In this document: positions 15,636-22,842 of the stretch, one piece after another | How the letters are laid out: every line of letters begins with the position of its first letter | Numbering within the stretch: the stretch's first letter is position 1 | From: Candidatus Enterococcus ferrettii | GTDB taxonomy: Bacteria > Bacillota > Bacilli > Lactobacillales > Enterococcaceae | Assembly (NCBI RefSeq): GCF_017377655.1 | Contig: NZ_JAFREL010000017.1 | Coordinates: 1 to 26,412 of the forward strand | Length of the DNA stretch: 26,412 nucleotides | Direction: 5' to 3' | Notes under the pieces: model-generated | What the model was told of the DNA's origin: nothing | The model's database searches: none | The model's input: the letters and a program-made list of their open reading frames with translations, nothing else | Made by a program: the position numbers and the translations under genes

Positions 15636-16576
15636 ACAAATTACCTGTATCCATTTCACCTCACCTGCATTGTGGCCGCAGCAGCCGCAGCATTATGCTA
15701 GATGTGATTATTGCCTTGATTCCGGCTATCATTGCCTCAACCATAATTTTTGGCTTTCGTGCACTTATGTTGATTCTAGTAACGGTGGCTGCCTGTGTCT
15801 TAAGTGAATATGTCACTAGAAAAATTTTTAAACGACCAGATACCATTCATAATCTAACTGCAGTAGTTACCGGGATTTTATTAGCGTTGAACTTGCCAGT
15901 AACGTTGCCCTTTTGGATGGCTGCTTTAGGGGGAGCCATTGCGATCGTAATTGTAAAAGAATTCTTTGGTGGGGTAGGACAAAACTTTGTTAATCCGGCA
16001 ATTACGGCACGGATTATCCTTTTAATGTCTTTTGCTTCTCAAATGAGTACTTGGCAGCCGCCATTTGATTATCGAATGGCAGCAGGGGTAGATGTGATTT
16101 CTTCAGCTACCTATTTTTCTGCTCGTCAGACCGGACAAGAAATTCCATCGTTAATGGATATGTTTTTAGGGATACGGGCCGGAAGTTTGGGAGAGACCTG
16201 TGTATTAGCTCTGCTGATAGGTGGGGGGTATCTAATGGCTCGAAAAGTAATATCGCCAATTATCCCGCTTTGTTTTATTGGAACTGTTGCGATCCTTTCA
16301 GTCTTGCTAGGTGGCAACCTGCTGTATCAAATAATGTCAGGCGGGTTATTATTAGGAGCCTTTTTCATGGCAACGGATTATACCACGTCTCCTGTCACCA
16401 AGAATGGCAAGATTATTTTTGGAATAGGTTGCGGGATCATCACAATTTTGATTCGCTTTTTTGCTGCTCTTCCAGAAGGAGTTTCTTATGCCATCTTATT
16501 AATGAATATCCTGGTTCCTCATATTGAGAATCTTACAATTCCGAAAGTCTTTGGTGAGGAGGCAAAAGCAAAATGA
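15632..16576 (+). CDS. rnfD: Rnf complex subunit D (membrane, covalent FMN)
   Basis: A 314-residue membrane subunit. The start is ATG 15632, overlapping the rnfC stop; the frame extends back to 15542 within rnfC, but the N terminus MNKLPVSISPHLHCGRSS is canonical. Eight or more hydrophobic helices. DVISSATYF (Thr160) fits the D..(S/T)(S/G)AT flavinylation motif, where an ApbE-type enzyme attaches FMN through phosphate to Thr. FMATDYTTSPVTKNGK is the conserved C-terminal RnfD/NqrB signature. With A, E and G it forms the ion-translocating membrane core. Confidence 0.96.
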   Translation: MNKLPVSISPHLHCGRSSRSIMLDVIIALIPAIIASTIIFGFRALMLILVTVAACVLSEYVTRKIFKRPDTIHNLTAVVTGILLALNLPVTLPFWMAALGGAIAIVIVKEFFGGVGQNFVNPAITARIILLMSFASQMSTWQPPFDYRMAAGVDVISSATYFSARQTGQEIPSLMDMFLGIRAGSLGETCVLALLIGGGYLMARKVISPIIPLCFIGTVAILSVLLGGNLLYQIMSGGLLLGAFFMATDYTTSPVTKNGKIIFGIGCGIITILIRFFAALPEGVSYAILLMNILVPHIENLTIPKVFGEEAKAK

Positions 16577-17130
16577 AAAAATCAAACGTGATCTTTTCAG
16601 ACACACTCTGTCTCTTTATCATTTGTCTGGTAGTTACCTTTGCAGTTGCGGGAACACGTGCTGCATTCAAAGATCGCATCGCAGAGCAAGAATGGGCCCA
16701 AACACAAAAGGTCATGAACAAGCTGATTAAAGCAGATGATTTTAAGAAAGTGAAAGTTTCCGGGGGAAATCAAGCCTTCAAGGCTCTCGACTCATCGGGA
16801 GAAACTTTGGGTTATCTTTTTATTACCAATGCTTATGGATATGGTAGCGATGTGAGTGTCATGAGTGCTATTTCAGAAGGTAAAGTTGTAGGAATTGATA
16901 TTTTAGATGCTTCAAATGAAACCCCGGGTTTGGGGCAAAATGTAACGAAAAAGGGATTTGTTGATCAGTTTTCTGGACTGATTGGTTTGCCGGAAGTTGT
17001 GAAAAGCACGCCAACGGGAGAAAATCAGGTCGAAGCAGTTACTGGAGCAACGAAATCTTCAAAGGCTGTAGCAAAATCGGTCGAAGAGGCTCTTGCTCTT
17101 TTTGAGCAAGTAATAGCTTCAGAAAAATAA
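16573..17130 (+). CDS. rnfG: Rnf complex subunit G (extracytoplasmic, covalent FMN)
   Basis: A 185-residue protein with one N-terminal membrane helix (about 8-28) and an extracytoplasmic FMN-binding domain. The conserved NETPGLGQNV is followed by AVTGATKSS, whose Thr160 is the expected covalent FMN site. It starts at the ATGA overlap with rnfD (16573). The enzyme that adds the flavin (ApbE) is not encoded in this window and must lie elsewhere if the complex is active. Confidence 0.95.
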   Translation: MKKSNVIFSDTLCLFIICLVVTFAVAGTRAAFKDRIAEQEWAQTQKVMNKLIKADDFKKVKVSGGNQAFKALDSSGETLGYLFITNAYGYGSDVSVMSAISEGKVVGIDILDASNETPGLGQNVTKKGFVDQFSGLIGLPEVVKSTPTGENQVEAVTGATKSSKAVAKSVEEALALFEQVIASEK

Positions 17131-17144
17131 AGGGGGGAGATTCC

Positions 17145-17822
17145 ATGGAAAAAGAAAAGCTATCTGCTATTTTTACAAAAGGGTTAATTGTTGAAAATCC
17201 AGTTTTGCGTCTCATGTTAGGTACTTGTCCGACTTTGGCAGTAACTACCTCTGCTATGAATGGATTAGGGATGGGAGTGGCAGCGACAATCGTACTTTTT
17301 AGCTCAAATATCGTGATCTCCCTTCTGCGTAAAGTGATTCCTGATCGGGTAAGAATTCCTGCGTTTATCACGATTATTGCTGGTTTTGTGACTGTGGTCC
17401 AATTAATGGTTAAAGCATTGGCACCTGCGTTAGATGCGACACTGGGGATCTATTTGCCTTTGATCGTAGTAAATTGTATTATTCTGGGTCGGGCAGAAGC
17501 ATATGCTAAAAATCATCCGGTCGTTCATTCTGCTTTGGATGGTTTAGGAATGGGTGTTGGTTTCACAATGGCTCTTCTCTGTATGGGGGGGATTCGTGAA
17601 TTAATTGGAAGCGGTACGTTATTGGGATTTTCAATTACTGCTGGTTTTGTTCCACCAATGACAATCATGCTGCTACCTCCAGGGGGATTTTTCGTATTTG
17701 GCATGCTAGTTATGGTAGCGAATAAATTAGGAGACCGTACCACTAAGCAAGTAGACTGTTCGGCCTGTCCAATTTCTGAAGCCTGTACAACAGTTTGTGA
17801 AGGGAAGGAGAGTGACAGTTAA
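17145..17822 (+). CDS. rnfE: Rnf complex subunit E (membrane)
   Basis: A 225-residue subunit with about six membrane helices. Cys28 (LGTCPT) and Cys111 (VVNCIILG) match the membrane cysteines that, with those of RnfA, hold the intramembrane [2Fe-2S] cluster in Rnf/Nqr structures. The C terminus is a hydrophilic tail with four cysteines (205, 208, 214, 218; DCSACPISEACTTVC) whose role I cannot name. AGGGGGGAGA precedes the ATG. The stop overlaps the rnfA start as TAATG. Confidence 0.95.
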   Translation: MEKEKLSAIFTKGLIVENPVLRLMLGTCPTLAVTTSAMNGLGMGVAATIVLFSSNIVISLLRKVIPDRVRIPAFITIIAGFVTVVQLMVKALAPALDATLGIYLPLIVVNCIILGRAEAYAKNHPVVHSALDGLGMGVGFTMALLCMGGIRELIGSGTLLGFSITAGFVPPMTIMLLPPGGFFVFGMLVMVANKLGDRTTKQVDCSACPISEACTTVCEGKESDS

Positions 17823-18412
17823 TGCAAACTTTCGTAACTATTTTAGTAGCGGGAATTTTAACTGATAATTTTGTTTTGTCACAATTTTTGGGAATCTGTC
17901 CCTTTCTGGGCGTATCAAAAAAATTGGATACCGCAATTGGAATGTCTTTAGCGGTCACTTTTGTTATGGTTTTAGCGACCTTGGTTACTTATCCAATTTA
18001 CAGCTCCTTGTTAGTCCCTTTAGGATTAGACTATTTGCAAACAATCGTCTTCATTTTAACGATTGCTGCACTAGTTCAGTTAGTTGAGGTTATAATGAAA
18101 CGGTACATGACTCCCTTATATAATGCATTGGGAATTTATCTGCCATTGATCACTACTAACTGTGCGGTGCTGGGTGTGACTATTTTGAACTTCTCAAAAA
18201 ACTATACCTACATTCAATCAATCGTTAACGCATTTGCTGCTGGGGTGGGCTTTTTAGTAGCTATGGTGATTTTTGCAGGGGTCCGTGGACGTTTGGAAGG
18301 AAATGATATTCCTAAATCATTACAAGGACTACCGATCACATTAGTTGCTGCAGCACTTGTTGCTTTATCGTTTTTAGGATTTGCTGGTTTAGCAGAAGGG
18401 CTATTCCAATAG
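17822..18412 (+). CDS. rnfA: Rnf complex subunit A (membrane)
   Basis: A 196-residue, six-helix subunit homologous to RnfE in inverted topology. Cys26 (LGICPF) and Cys114 (TTNCAVLG) are the partner cysteines of the intramembrane [2Fe-2S] site. LPLITTNCAVLGV and the final FLGFAGL are typical. GGAG lies inside the end of rnfE, so translation is likely coupled. Confidence 0.96.
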   Translation: MQTFVTILVAGILTDNFVLSQFLGICPFLGVSKKLDTAIGMSLAVTFVMVLATLVTYPIYSSLLVPLGLDYLQTIVFILTIAALVQLVEVIMKRYMTPLYNALGIYLPLITTNCAVLGVTILNFSKNYTYIQSIVNAFAAGVGFLVAMVIFAGVRGRLEGNDIPKSLQGLPITLVAAALVALSFLGFAGLAEGLFQ

Positions 18413-18425
18413 GGGGTGTAAATAA

Positions 18426-19238
18426 ATGGCTGAAATCATAATACCTATTAGCATTGTCAGTGGAATGGGGTTAATCGCAGGAGTCATTCTCTCAGTAGCG
18501 ACCATCATTTTCCATAAACCAGTAGATGAAAAAGAAGAGGCTCTGCGAGACGTATTGCCGGGAATTAATTGCGGTGCCTGCGGATTTTCTGGCTGTGATG
18601 GATATGCTAAAGCTATGGCGGAAGGTAAAGCGGACGTAACGAATTGTACTCCTGGCGGATTGTCTACTCGTCAGGCTTTGTCAGAAATCCTAGGTGTGGA
18701 AGTTGGAGAGGTTCAAAAGGTTGCCGCATTTGTACGCTGTAATGGGACCTGTGAAGTTACGAATAAAAAAATGGACTACGCTGGTACCGAAACGTGTTAT
18801 GGCGCTAATCAAATCTTTGGGGGACCACAAGCCTGCCGCTTTGGTTGTATGGGCTTTGGCGATTGTAAAGTCGTATGTGATTACGATGCGATTGATATAA
18901 TTGATGGAGTTGCTAAAATCAACCCCAATAAATGTGTCGGTTGCTTAAAATGTATTACTGCCTGTCCAAAAAGTTTAATAAACATGCTGCCGGCAGAAGA
19001 CACGTCGATTGTTGCTTGCTCAAATCAAGAAAAAGGCGGGGTCGTAAGGAAAATCTGTAGTGTGGGGTGTATCACCTGCAATCGATGTGTGAAGGCCTGT
19101 CCGCAGGAAGCGATTCAAATGGAGAATAATGTGGCAGTAATTGATCCAGAATTATGTACCAACTGTGGTGAGTGTCGAGAAGTCTGTCCGCAGAACTGTA
19201 TTTTGGAGATGCCTTTGAAGGAAACAGTCGGAAGCTGA
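18426..19238 (+). CDS. rnfB: Rnf complex subunit B (ferredoxin/flavodoxin-side iron-sulfur protein)
   Basis: A 270-residue electron-entry subunit. An N-terminal membrane helix (about 5-28) is followed by a [4Fe-4S] domain GINCGACGFSGCDGY plus NCTPGG (Cys49, 52, 57, 74). A middle Cys-rich segment follows (124, 137, 141, 147, 151), then ferredoxin modules CVGCLKCITACP (170-180), CSVGCITCNRCVKACP (211-225) and CTNCGECREVCPQNC (244-258). It accepts electrons from the low-potential carrier. A binding site GGGGGTG precedes the ATG. The frame stays open for 45 codons after the TGA, see the next feature. Confidence 0.96.
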   Translation: MAEIIIPISIVSGMGLIAGVILSVATIIFHKPVDEKEEALRDVLPGINCGACGFSGCDGYAKAMAEGKADVTNCTPGGLSTRQALSEILGVEVGEVQKVAAFVRCNGTCEVTNKKMDYAGTETCYGANQIFGGPQACRFGCMGFGDCKVVCDYDAIDIIDGVAKINPNKCVGCLKCITACPKSLINMLPAEDTSIVACSNQEKGGVVRKICSVGCITCNRCVKACPQEAIQMENNVAVIDPELCTNCGECREVCPQNCILEMPLKETVGS

Positions 19239-19512
19239 TTTTCCAAGGCTGATTCCAAATTAGAAAAAATAGTTGAAGTGAATGATGATGTGCCTAGGCG
19301 TTCAGCTACGGGAACTAAGCAGGTATGTCGGCGCACGCAGTCGTTTTGCTGCAACGCATTAAGAATAGTACTCTGAAGACAGTTTTTTCTATTTTGGCGA
19401 TCATCCGTTTTATTTCTGAAAACCTTCGAAGACTCGCCCATTGGAGCGTAACATTTGAGGAAATCGAATCGGGGCGTAAGATTGCTTCGGTTACACCGCT
19501 TATTCTTTTTTA
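19239..19512 (+). other. GC-richer block between rnfB and its terminator
   Basis: No convincing gene. Directly after the rnfB TGA the same frame continues for 45 codons (SKADSKLEKIVEVNDDVP, then RRSATGTKQVC) to TGA at 19374. From about 19290 the base composition becomes GC-richer than other gaps here, and short hairpins such as GCAG/CTGC appear. A 62-codon frame at 19325-19513 has no binding site. It may be an inserted intergenic repeat that truncated rnfB, or a structured 3' region of the transcript. Confidence 0.45.
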
Positions 19513-19551
19513 GATCCTGTGACATTCTTATAGTCACAGGATCATTTTTTT
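19513..19551 (+). terminator. Terminator of the rnf operon
   Basis: Perfect 11-pair stem (19513-19523 with 19533-19543), 9-base loop, then A and seven T. It is the first strong terminator after rnfB, so the 274-base block above belongs to the rnf transcript. Confidence 0.9.
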
Positions 19552-19644
19552 ATAGATAAGAAGGTCGGAACGAAACCTTTTCTAATTTCTAGTTCAATTT
19601 AATCTGAATACGAATAGAGTAAACCTACGGTATTAAAAATACTT

Positions 19645-19687
19645 TGTTATATAACAGTGAACACATAGTTGTTTCTGGTATATAACA
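19645..19687. promoter_or_regulatory. Two similar palindromes 31 bases apart
   Basis: TGTTATATAACA (19645-19656) is a perfect 12-base palindrome. TGGTATATAACA (19676-19687) differs by one base. The 31-base centre spacing is about three helical turns, so two bound dimers would sit on one DNA face. The regulator is unknown. Confidence 0.45.
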
Positions 19688-19823
19688 GATTCGTTTTTTA
19701 AATATAAAACAGCATAAGAGTTAGAACTATTCTTATTTATAAAAATCGAGAAAAACGCAATACATTCAATAAAACCACTGTTCATATACATTACAGAATG
19801 ATGATAAAACGGAAAAGCTTCTT

Positions 19824-19838
19824 TGAGAACAGTTCTCA
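19824..19838. promoter_or_regulatory. 7-1-7 palindrome upstream of flavodoxin operon
   Basis: TGAGAACAGTTCTCA is a perfect 7-1-7 inverted repeat, the architecture used by Fur-family regulators. Extended to 19844, it matches the classical 19-base Fur box at 13 of 19 positions. A related site precedes rnf (14100-14114). Flavodoxins are often induced by iron shortage, which makes Fur a reasonable but unproven candidate. Confidence 0.5.
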
Positions 19839-19877
19839 TTATCATTTGCTAGTTTTGCCACAATCTCTGCTTTTTTT

Positions 19878-19886
19878 TGTTATAAT
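19878..19886 (+). promoter_or_regulatory. Extended -10 of the flavodoxin operon
   Basis: TGTTATAAT is an extended -10 element. TTGCCA at 19855 would be a -35 but the 20-base spacing is too long. The transcript would start near 19893, leaving about 215 untranslated bases. A second promoter nearer the gene (TTGTCA at 20046) lacks a clear -10. Confidence 0.5.
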
Positions 19887-20027
19887 TATCTTGATACGAA
19901 TTACTTACTGCTAGCTTAATCATTTTTTTCAACTGTTTAACTTCACCTATTTAGTCTAAATATGAAGACTAGATGTGCAAGAATAGAAGTTTGCTCTGGC
20001 AGTATTATCGGTTATCTAGCTTTTTAA

Positions 20028-20041
20028 ATAAAGCGCTTTTA
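20028..20041. promoter_or_regulatory. cre-like palindrome in the flavodoxin leader
   Basis: ATAAAGCGCTTTTA keeps the AAAGCGCTTT core of the CcpA consensus but not the flanking TG/CA. It is 66 bases before the flavodoxin start. Catabolite control is plausible for a pyruvate-oxidising operon, but the match is incomplete. Confidence 0.3.
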
Positions 20042-20106
20042 AAACTTGTCAATACTCAATAAAGATTATTGATACAAAATCATACACAAAAGGAAGGATG
20101 ACAAAC

Positions 20107-20550
20107 ATGGCATTAGCGAAAATTGTTTACGCAAGCAATACTGGAAACACAGAAGGAATCTCAGAAATTTTGGAGGATGTTTTAAAAGAATCTGGAGTAG
20201 AAGTAGAACGTGTTGAAGCAGACGATGCAGAAGCAGATTTTTATGAAGATGCAGATATTTGTATATTAGCTACTTATACTGATGGTGATGGCGAACGACC
20301 TTTTGATTTAGAAGATTTCTATGAAGAATTACCGGATCAAGATTTGTCTGGAAAAGTATATGCAGTTGTTGGAAGTGGAGATAGCGAGTTGTATCCTGAT
20401 TATTTCTGTCAAGCTGCTATCGATTTTGATGAAGCTTTTGCAAAAACAGGTGCTAAAAAGATTGGTGAAACAGTGATGATCGAAAACGATGCGGATGATG
20501 AAGATGAGGAAGTTTTAAAAGCACTTGTTAAGTCTTTAGCTGAAGCGTAG
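20107..20550 (+). CDS. fld: Flavodoxin
   Basis: A 147-residue FMN electron carrier. The phosphate-binding loop YASNTGNTEGI is near the N terminus, the isoalloxazine loops are ATYTDGDGERPFD and VVGSGDSELYPDYFC, and the protein is highly acidic, as expected for docking to redox partners. The start is ATG 20107: AGGAAGG ends at 20097, directly against the in-frame ATG 20098, but is 9 bases from ATG 20107. It is the first gene of fld-nfnA-nfnB-nifJ and probably carries electrons from NifJ to NfnAB and RnfB. No ferredoxin gene is seen in the window. Confidence 0.95.
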   Translation: MALAKIVYASNTGNTEGISEILEDVLKESGVEVERVEADDAEADFYEDADICILATYTDGDGERPFDLEDFYEELPDQDLSGKVYAVVGSGDSELYPDYFCQAAIDFDEAFAKTGAKKIGETVMIENDADDEDEEVLKALVKSLAEA

Positions 20551-20579
20551 GGGATTCAGGAAAAGGTTGGGGTGATAAT

Positions 20580-21416
20580 TTGTTTAAAGTAGTGAAACGA
20601 AAAGAATTGGCACCGACAGAATTTGAAATTTATGTCGATGCTCCAAGAATCGCCAGTAAAGCAAAACCAGGACAATTCGTCATTTTACGGATCGATAATC
20701 AGGGGGAACGGATTCCTTTGACGATCGTGGATACTGATTCAGAAACAGGCTTAGTTCGCCTGATTTTTCAAGTGATTGGAAAATCAACGGCGCAATTAGC
20801 AACTGTAATGGAAGGTGAATCCTTGAGTGATGTTGTGGGTCCTTTAGGAAAACCAACAGACATCGAAAACTATGGAACAGTTCTTTTAGTCGGTGGTGGA
20901 GTGGGGATTGCTGCTCTATTCCCAATTGTAAAAGGCCTGAAGGAAGCGGGCAATCGCGTAATTACTGTTCTAGGAGCGAAAAATGCGGAGCTTTTGATCT
21001 TAACTGAAGAGTGCGAGAAATACTCGGACGAATTGATTCTAATGACTGACGATGGATCAGTTGGACAAAAAGGTCTGGTTACTCAAGCGATGGAAGAGGT
21101 TTTTGCTAGGGAAACTGTCAACAATGCATGGGCAATTGGGCCAAGTATCATGATGAAGTTTTGTACTATTACGGCGCAAAAATATCAAGTGCCGATTTAT
21201 GTTTCATTAAACCCAATTATGATTGACGGGACAGGAATGTGTGGAGGCTGCCGAGTAACCGTTGCGGACAACATTAAGTTTGCTTGTGTTGATGGACCGG
21301 AGTTTCTTGGTGAAGAGGTAGACTGGGATGAATTTATCAGTCGGATGCAGCAATATCGTCCAGAAGAGCTTCGTGCCAATGAAATTTATGAAAAGCAGGT
21401 GAGTCAAAATGGCTAA
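20580..21416 (+). CDS. nfnA: NADH-dependent ferredoxin:NADP+ oxidoreductase, small subunit
   Basis: A 278-residue ferredoxin-NADP reductase-like subunit. The FAD-binding beta barrel (1-95; ERIPLTIVD) is followed by the NAD-binding fold (VLLVGGGVGIAALFP, about 101-115) and a C-terminal [2Fe-2S] site GTGMCGGCRVTV plus FACVDGPEF (Cys221, 224, 236). The start is TTG 20580, with GGGGTGAT just upstream. Its stop overlaps nfnB by 8 bases. Adjacent to a GltD-like subunit, this layout marks NfnAB (or its NfnI relatives), which bifurcates electrons between NADPH, ferredoxin and NAD. SudB-type sulfide dehydrogenase is an alternative annotation of the same family. Confidence 0.9.
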   Translation: MFKVVKRKELAPTEFEIYVDAPRIASKAKPGQFVILRIDNQGERIPLTIVDTDSETGLVRLIFQVIGKSTAQLATVMEGESLSDVVGPLGKPTDIENYGTVLLVGGGVGIAALFPIVKGLKEAGNRVITVLGAKNAELLILTEECEKYSDELILMTDDGSVGQKGLVTQAMEEVFARETVNNAWAIGPSIMMKFCTITAQKYQVPIYVSLNPIMIDGTGMCGGCRVTVADNIKFACVDGPEFLGEEVDWDEFISRMQQYRPEELRANEIYEKQVSQNG

Positions 21417-22827
21417 GGCTAAAAGAAGTTATACAAAAACACCGATGAAAGAGCAAGCGCCTGAGATTCGTTGTCATAATTTCGATGAGGTTGCTTTAGG
21501 CTACACACTTGAAGAAGGTCAGTTGGAAGCAAGCCGTTGTTTACAATGTAAAAACGCGCCTTGTATTGAAAATTGTCCGGTAATGATTGATATCCCAGGA
21601 TTCATTAAAGCGATTGAAGAAGGCGATATGCCAAAGGCTTATGAAGTTTTGGGACGCTATACCAATCTACCAGCCATCTGTGGACGAGTATGTCCTCAAG
21701 AAAAGCAATGTGAGATGGTCTGCCGCTTGGGTCGTTCGAAAAAATTTGAACCAGTTGCAATTGGTAAGCTTGAACGTTTAGTTGCCGATTGGGCCTTGGA
21801 TCAACCAATTGAATACAAAGAGGTCACTGGGGAGAAAGGCAAAGTTGCCGTCATTGGCTCCGGACCTTCAGGTTTGACTGCGGCCGGCGATTTGGCGAAA
21901 TTGGGTTATGAAGTCATCGTTTATGAAGCATTGCATGCACCGGGTGGTGTGTTGACTTATGGTATCCCTGAATTCCGTCTACCTAAAAATATTGTGAACA
22001 ACGAAATTGAACGAATCAAAGCACAAGGTGTTGCGGTTGAAACCAATGTTGTTGTGGGAAAAACAATTACGATGGACGAGATTATGGACGAATTTGATGC
22101 GTGCTACTTGTCAGTTGGAGCGGGTGCACCGAATTTCCAAGGGATTAAGGGTACTTCTTTAAAGGGTGTTTATTCGTCTAGTGAGTATTTGACGCGAATT
22201 AATTTGATGCATGGCTATCAATTTCCTAAATATGATACACCTGTTCAGGAATCCAAAAATGTTGTAGTTATCGGTGGCGGGAACGTTGCCATGGACGCTG
22301 CGCGTTCAGCTAAACGGCTTGGTGCAGAAAATGTATCCATCGTTTATCGACGCTCATTAGCAGAATTACCAGCCCGAGAAGAAGAGTACCATCATTCGGT
22401 TGAAGAAGGTATAAACTATCACTGGCTGACAAATCCTGTTGAATATATGGGTGATGAGAACGGTAACTTAGTAGCCGTGAAATGTGTGCAAATGGAGCTT
22501 GGTGAGCCTGATGACTCTGGTCGAAGACGTCCAGTTGTAATCCCTGGCAGCGAATTTATTATTGATGCGGATACTGCGATTGAAGCGATTGGTCAAGGGG
22601 CCAATAAAGTCTTGCTAGATACATTCCCAGAGCTTTCTTTAAATAAATGGGGCTATATTGATGCCAGCGAAGAAACTTGTGCTACCTCTATTCCAGGTGT
22701 TTATGCCGGTGGAGATATTGTAACCGGAGCCGCAACCGTTATTTTGGCAATGGGTGCTGGTAAGATTGCAGCAAACGAAATTGATAACTATGTTCAAAAT
22801 AAAAAGTTGCAGGAGCAACCGGTCTGA
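21409..22827 (+). CDS. nfnB: NADH-dependent ferredoxin:NADP+ oxidoreductase, large subunit (GltD-like)
   Basis: A 472-residue flavoprotein. The N-terminal domain carries cysteines CLQCKNAPCIENCP (44, 47, 52, 56) and CGRVCPQEKQCEMVC (91, 95, 101, 105) for two [4Fe-4S] clusters. The FAD-binding motif VAVIGSGPSGLTAAGDL follows at about 146-162, and the NADPH-binding motif VVVIGGGNVAMDAARSAKR in the middle. The closing FAD signature is GVYAGGDIVTGAATV. Commonly annotated as glutamate synthase small subunit, but no gltB large subunit lies nearby and it is fused by overlap to nfnA. In NfnB it exchanges electrons between NADPH and the low-potential carrier. Confidence 0.92.
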   Translation: MAKAKRSYTKTPMKEQAPEIRCHNFDEVALGYTLEEGQLEASRCLQCKNAPCIENCPVMIDIPGFIKAIEEGDMPKAYEVLGRYTNLPAICGRVCPQEKQCEMVCRLGRSKKFEPVAIGKLERLVADWALDQPIEYKEVTGEKGKVAVIGSGPSGLTAAGDLAKLGYEVIVYEALHAPGGVLTYGIPEFRLPKNIVNNEIERIKAQGVAVETNVVVGKTITMDEIMDEFDACYLSVGAGAPNFQGIKGTSLKGVYSSSEYLTRINLMHGYQFPKYDTPVQESKNVVVIGGGNVAMDAARSAKRLGAENVSIVYRRSLAELPAREEEYHHSVEEGINYHWLTNPVEYMGDENGNLVAVKCVQMELGEPDDSGRRRPVVIPGSEFIIDADTAIEAIGQGANKVLLDTFPELSLNKWGYIDASEETCATSIPGVYAGGDIVTGAATVILAMGAGKIAANEIDNYVQNKKLQEQPV

Positions 22828-22842
22828 GCGGAGGACAAATTG

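Larger units (their letters stand above)
19552..20106 (+). other. Gene-free region: control region and leader of the flavodoxin operon
   Basis: 555 bases, very AT-rich, without a credible gene. A 70-codon frame on the - strand at 19633-19845 lacks a binding site and is rejected. Contents: paired palindromes at 19645-19656 and 19676-19687, the 7-1-7 palindrome at 19824-19838, an extended -10 at 19878-19886, and a leader of about 215 bases with a cre-like palindrome at 20028-20041. Confidence 0.65.

Noticed and set aside
19325..19513. 62-codon frame after rnfB
   Set aside because: No binding site; ends in the terminator arm; better explained as part of a non-coding block.
19633..19845. 70-codon frame on the - strand in the rnf-fld gap
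   Set aside because: No ribosome binding site before its ATG, AT-rich text without family features, and it crosses the palindromes.
21409..22827. Glutamate synthase small subunit
   Set aside because: Same fold, but there is no gltB, and the overlapping nfnA plus the NifJ/Rnf context fit NfnB better.
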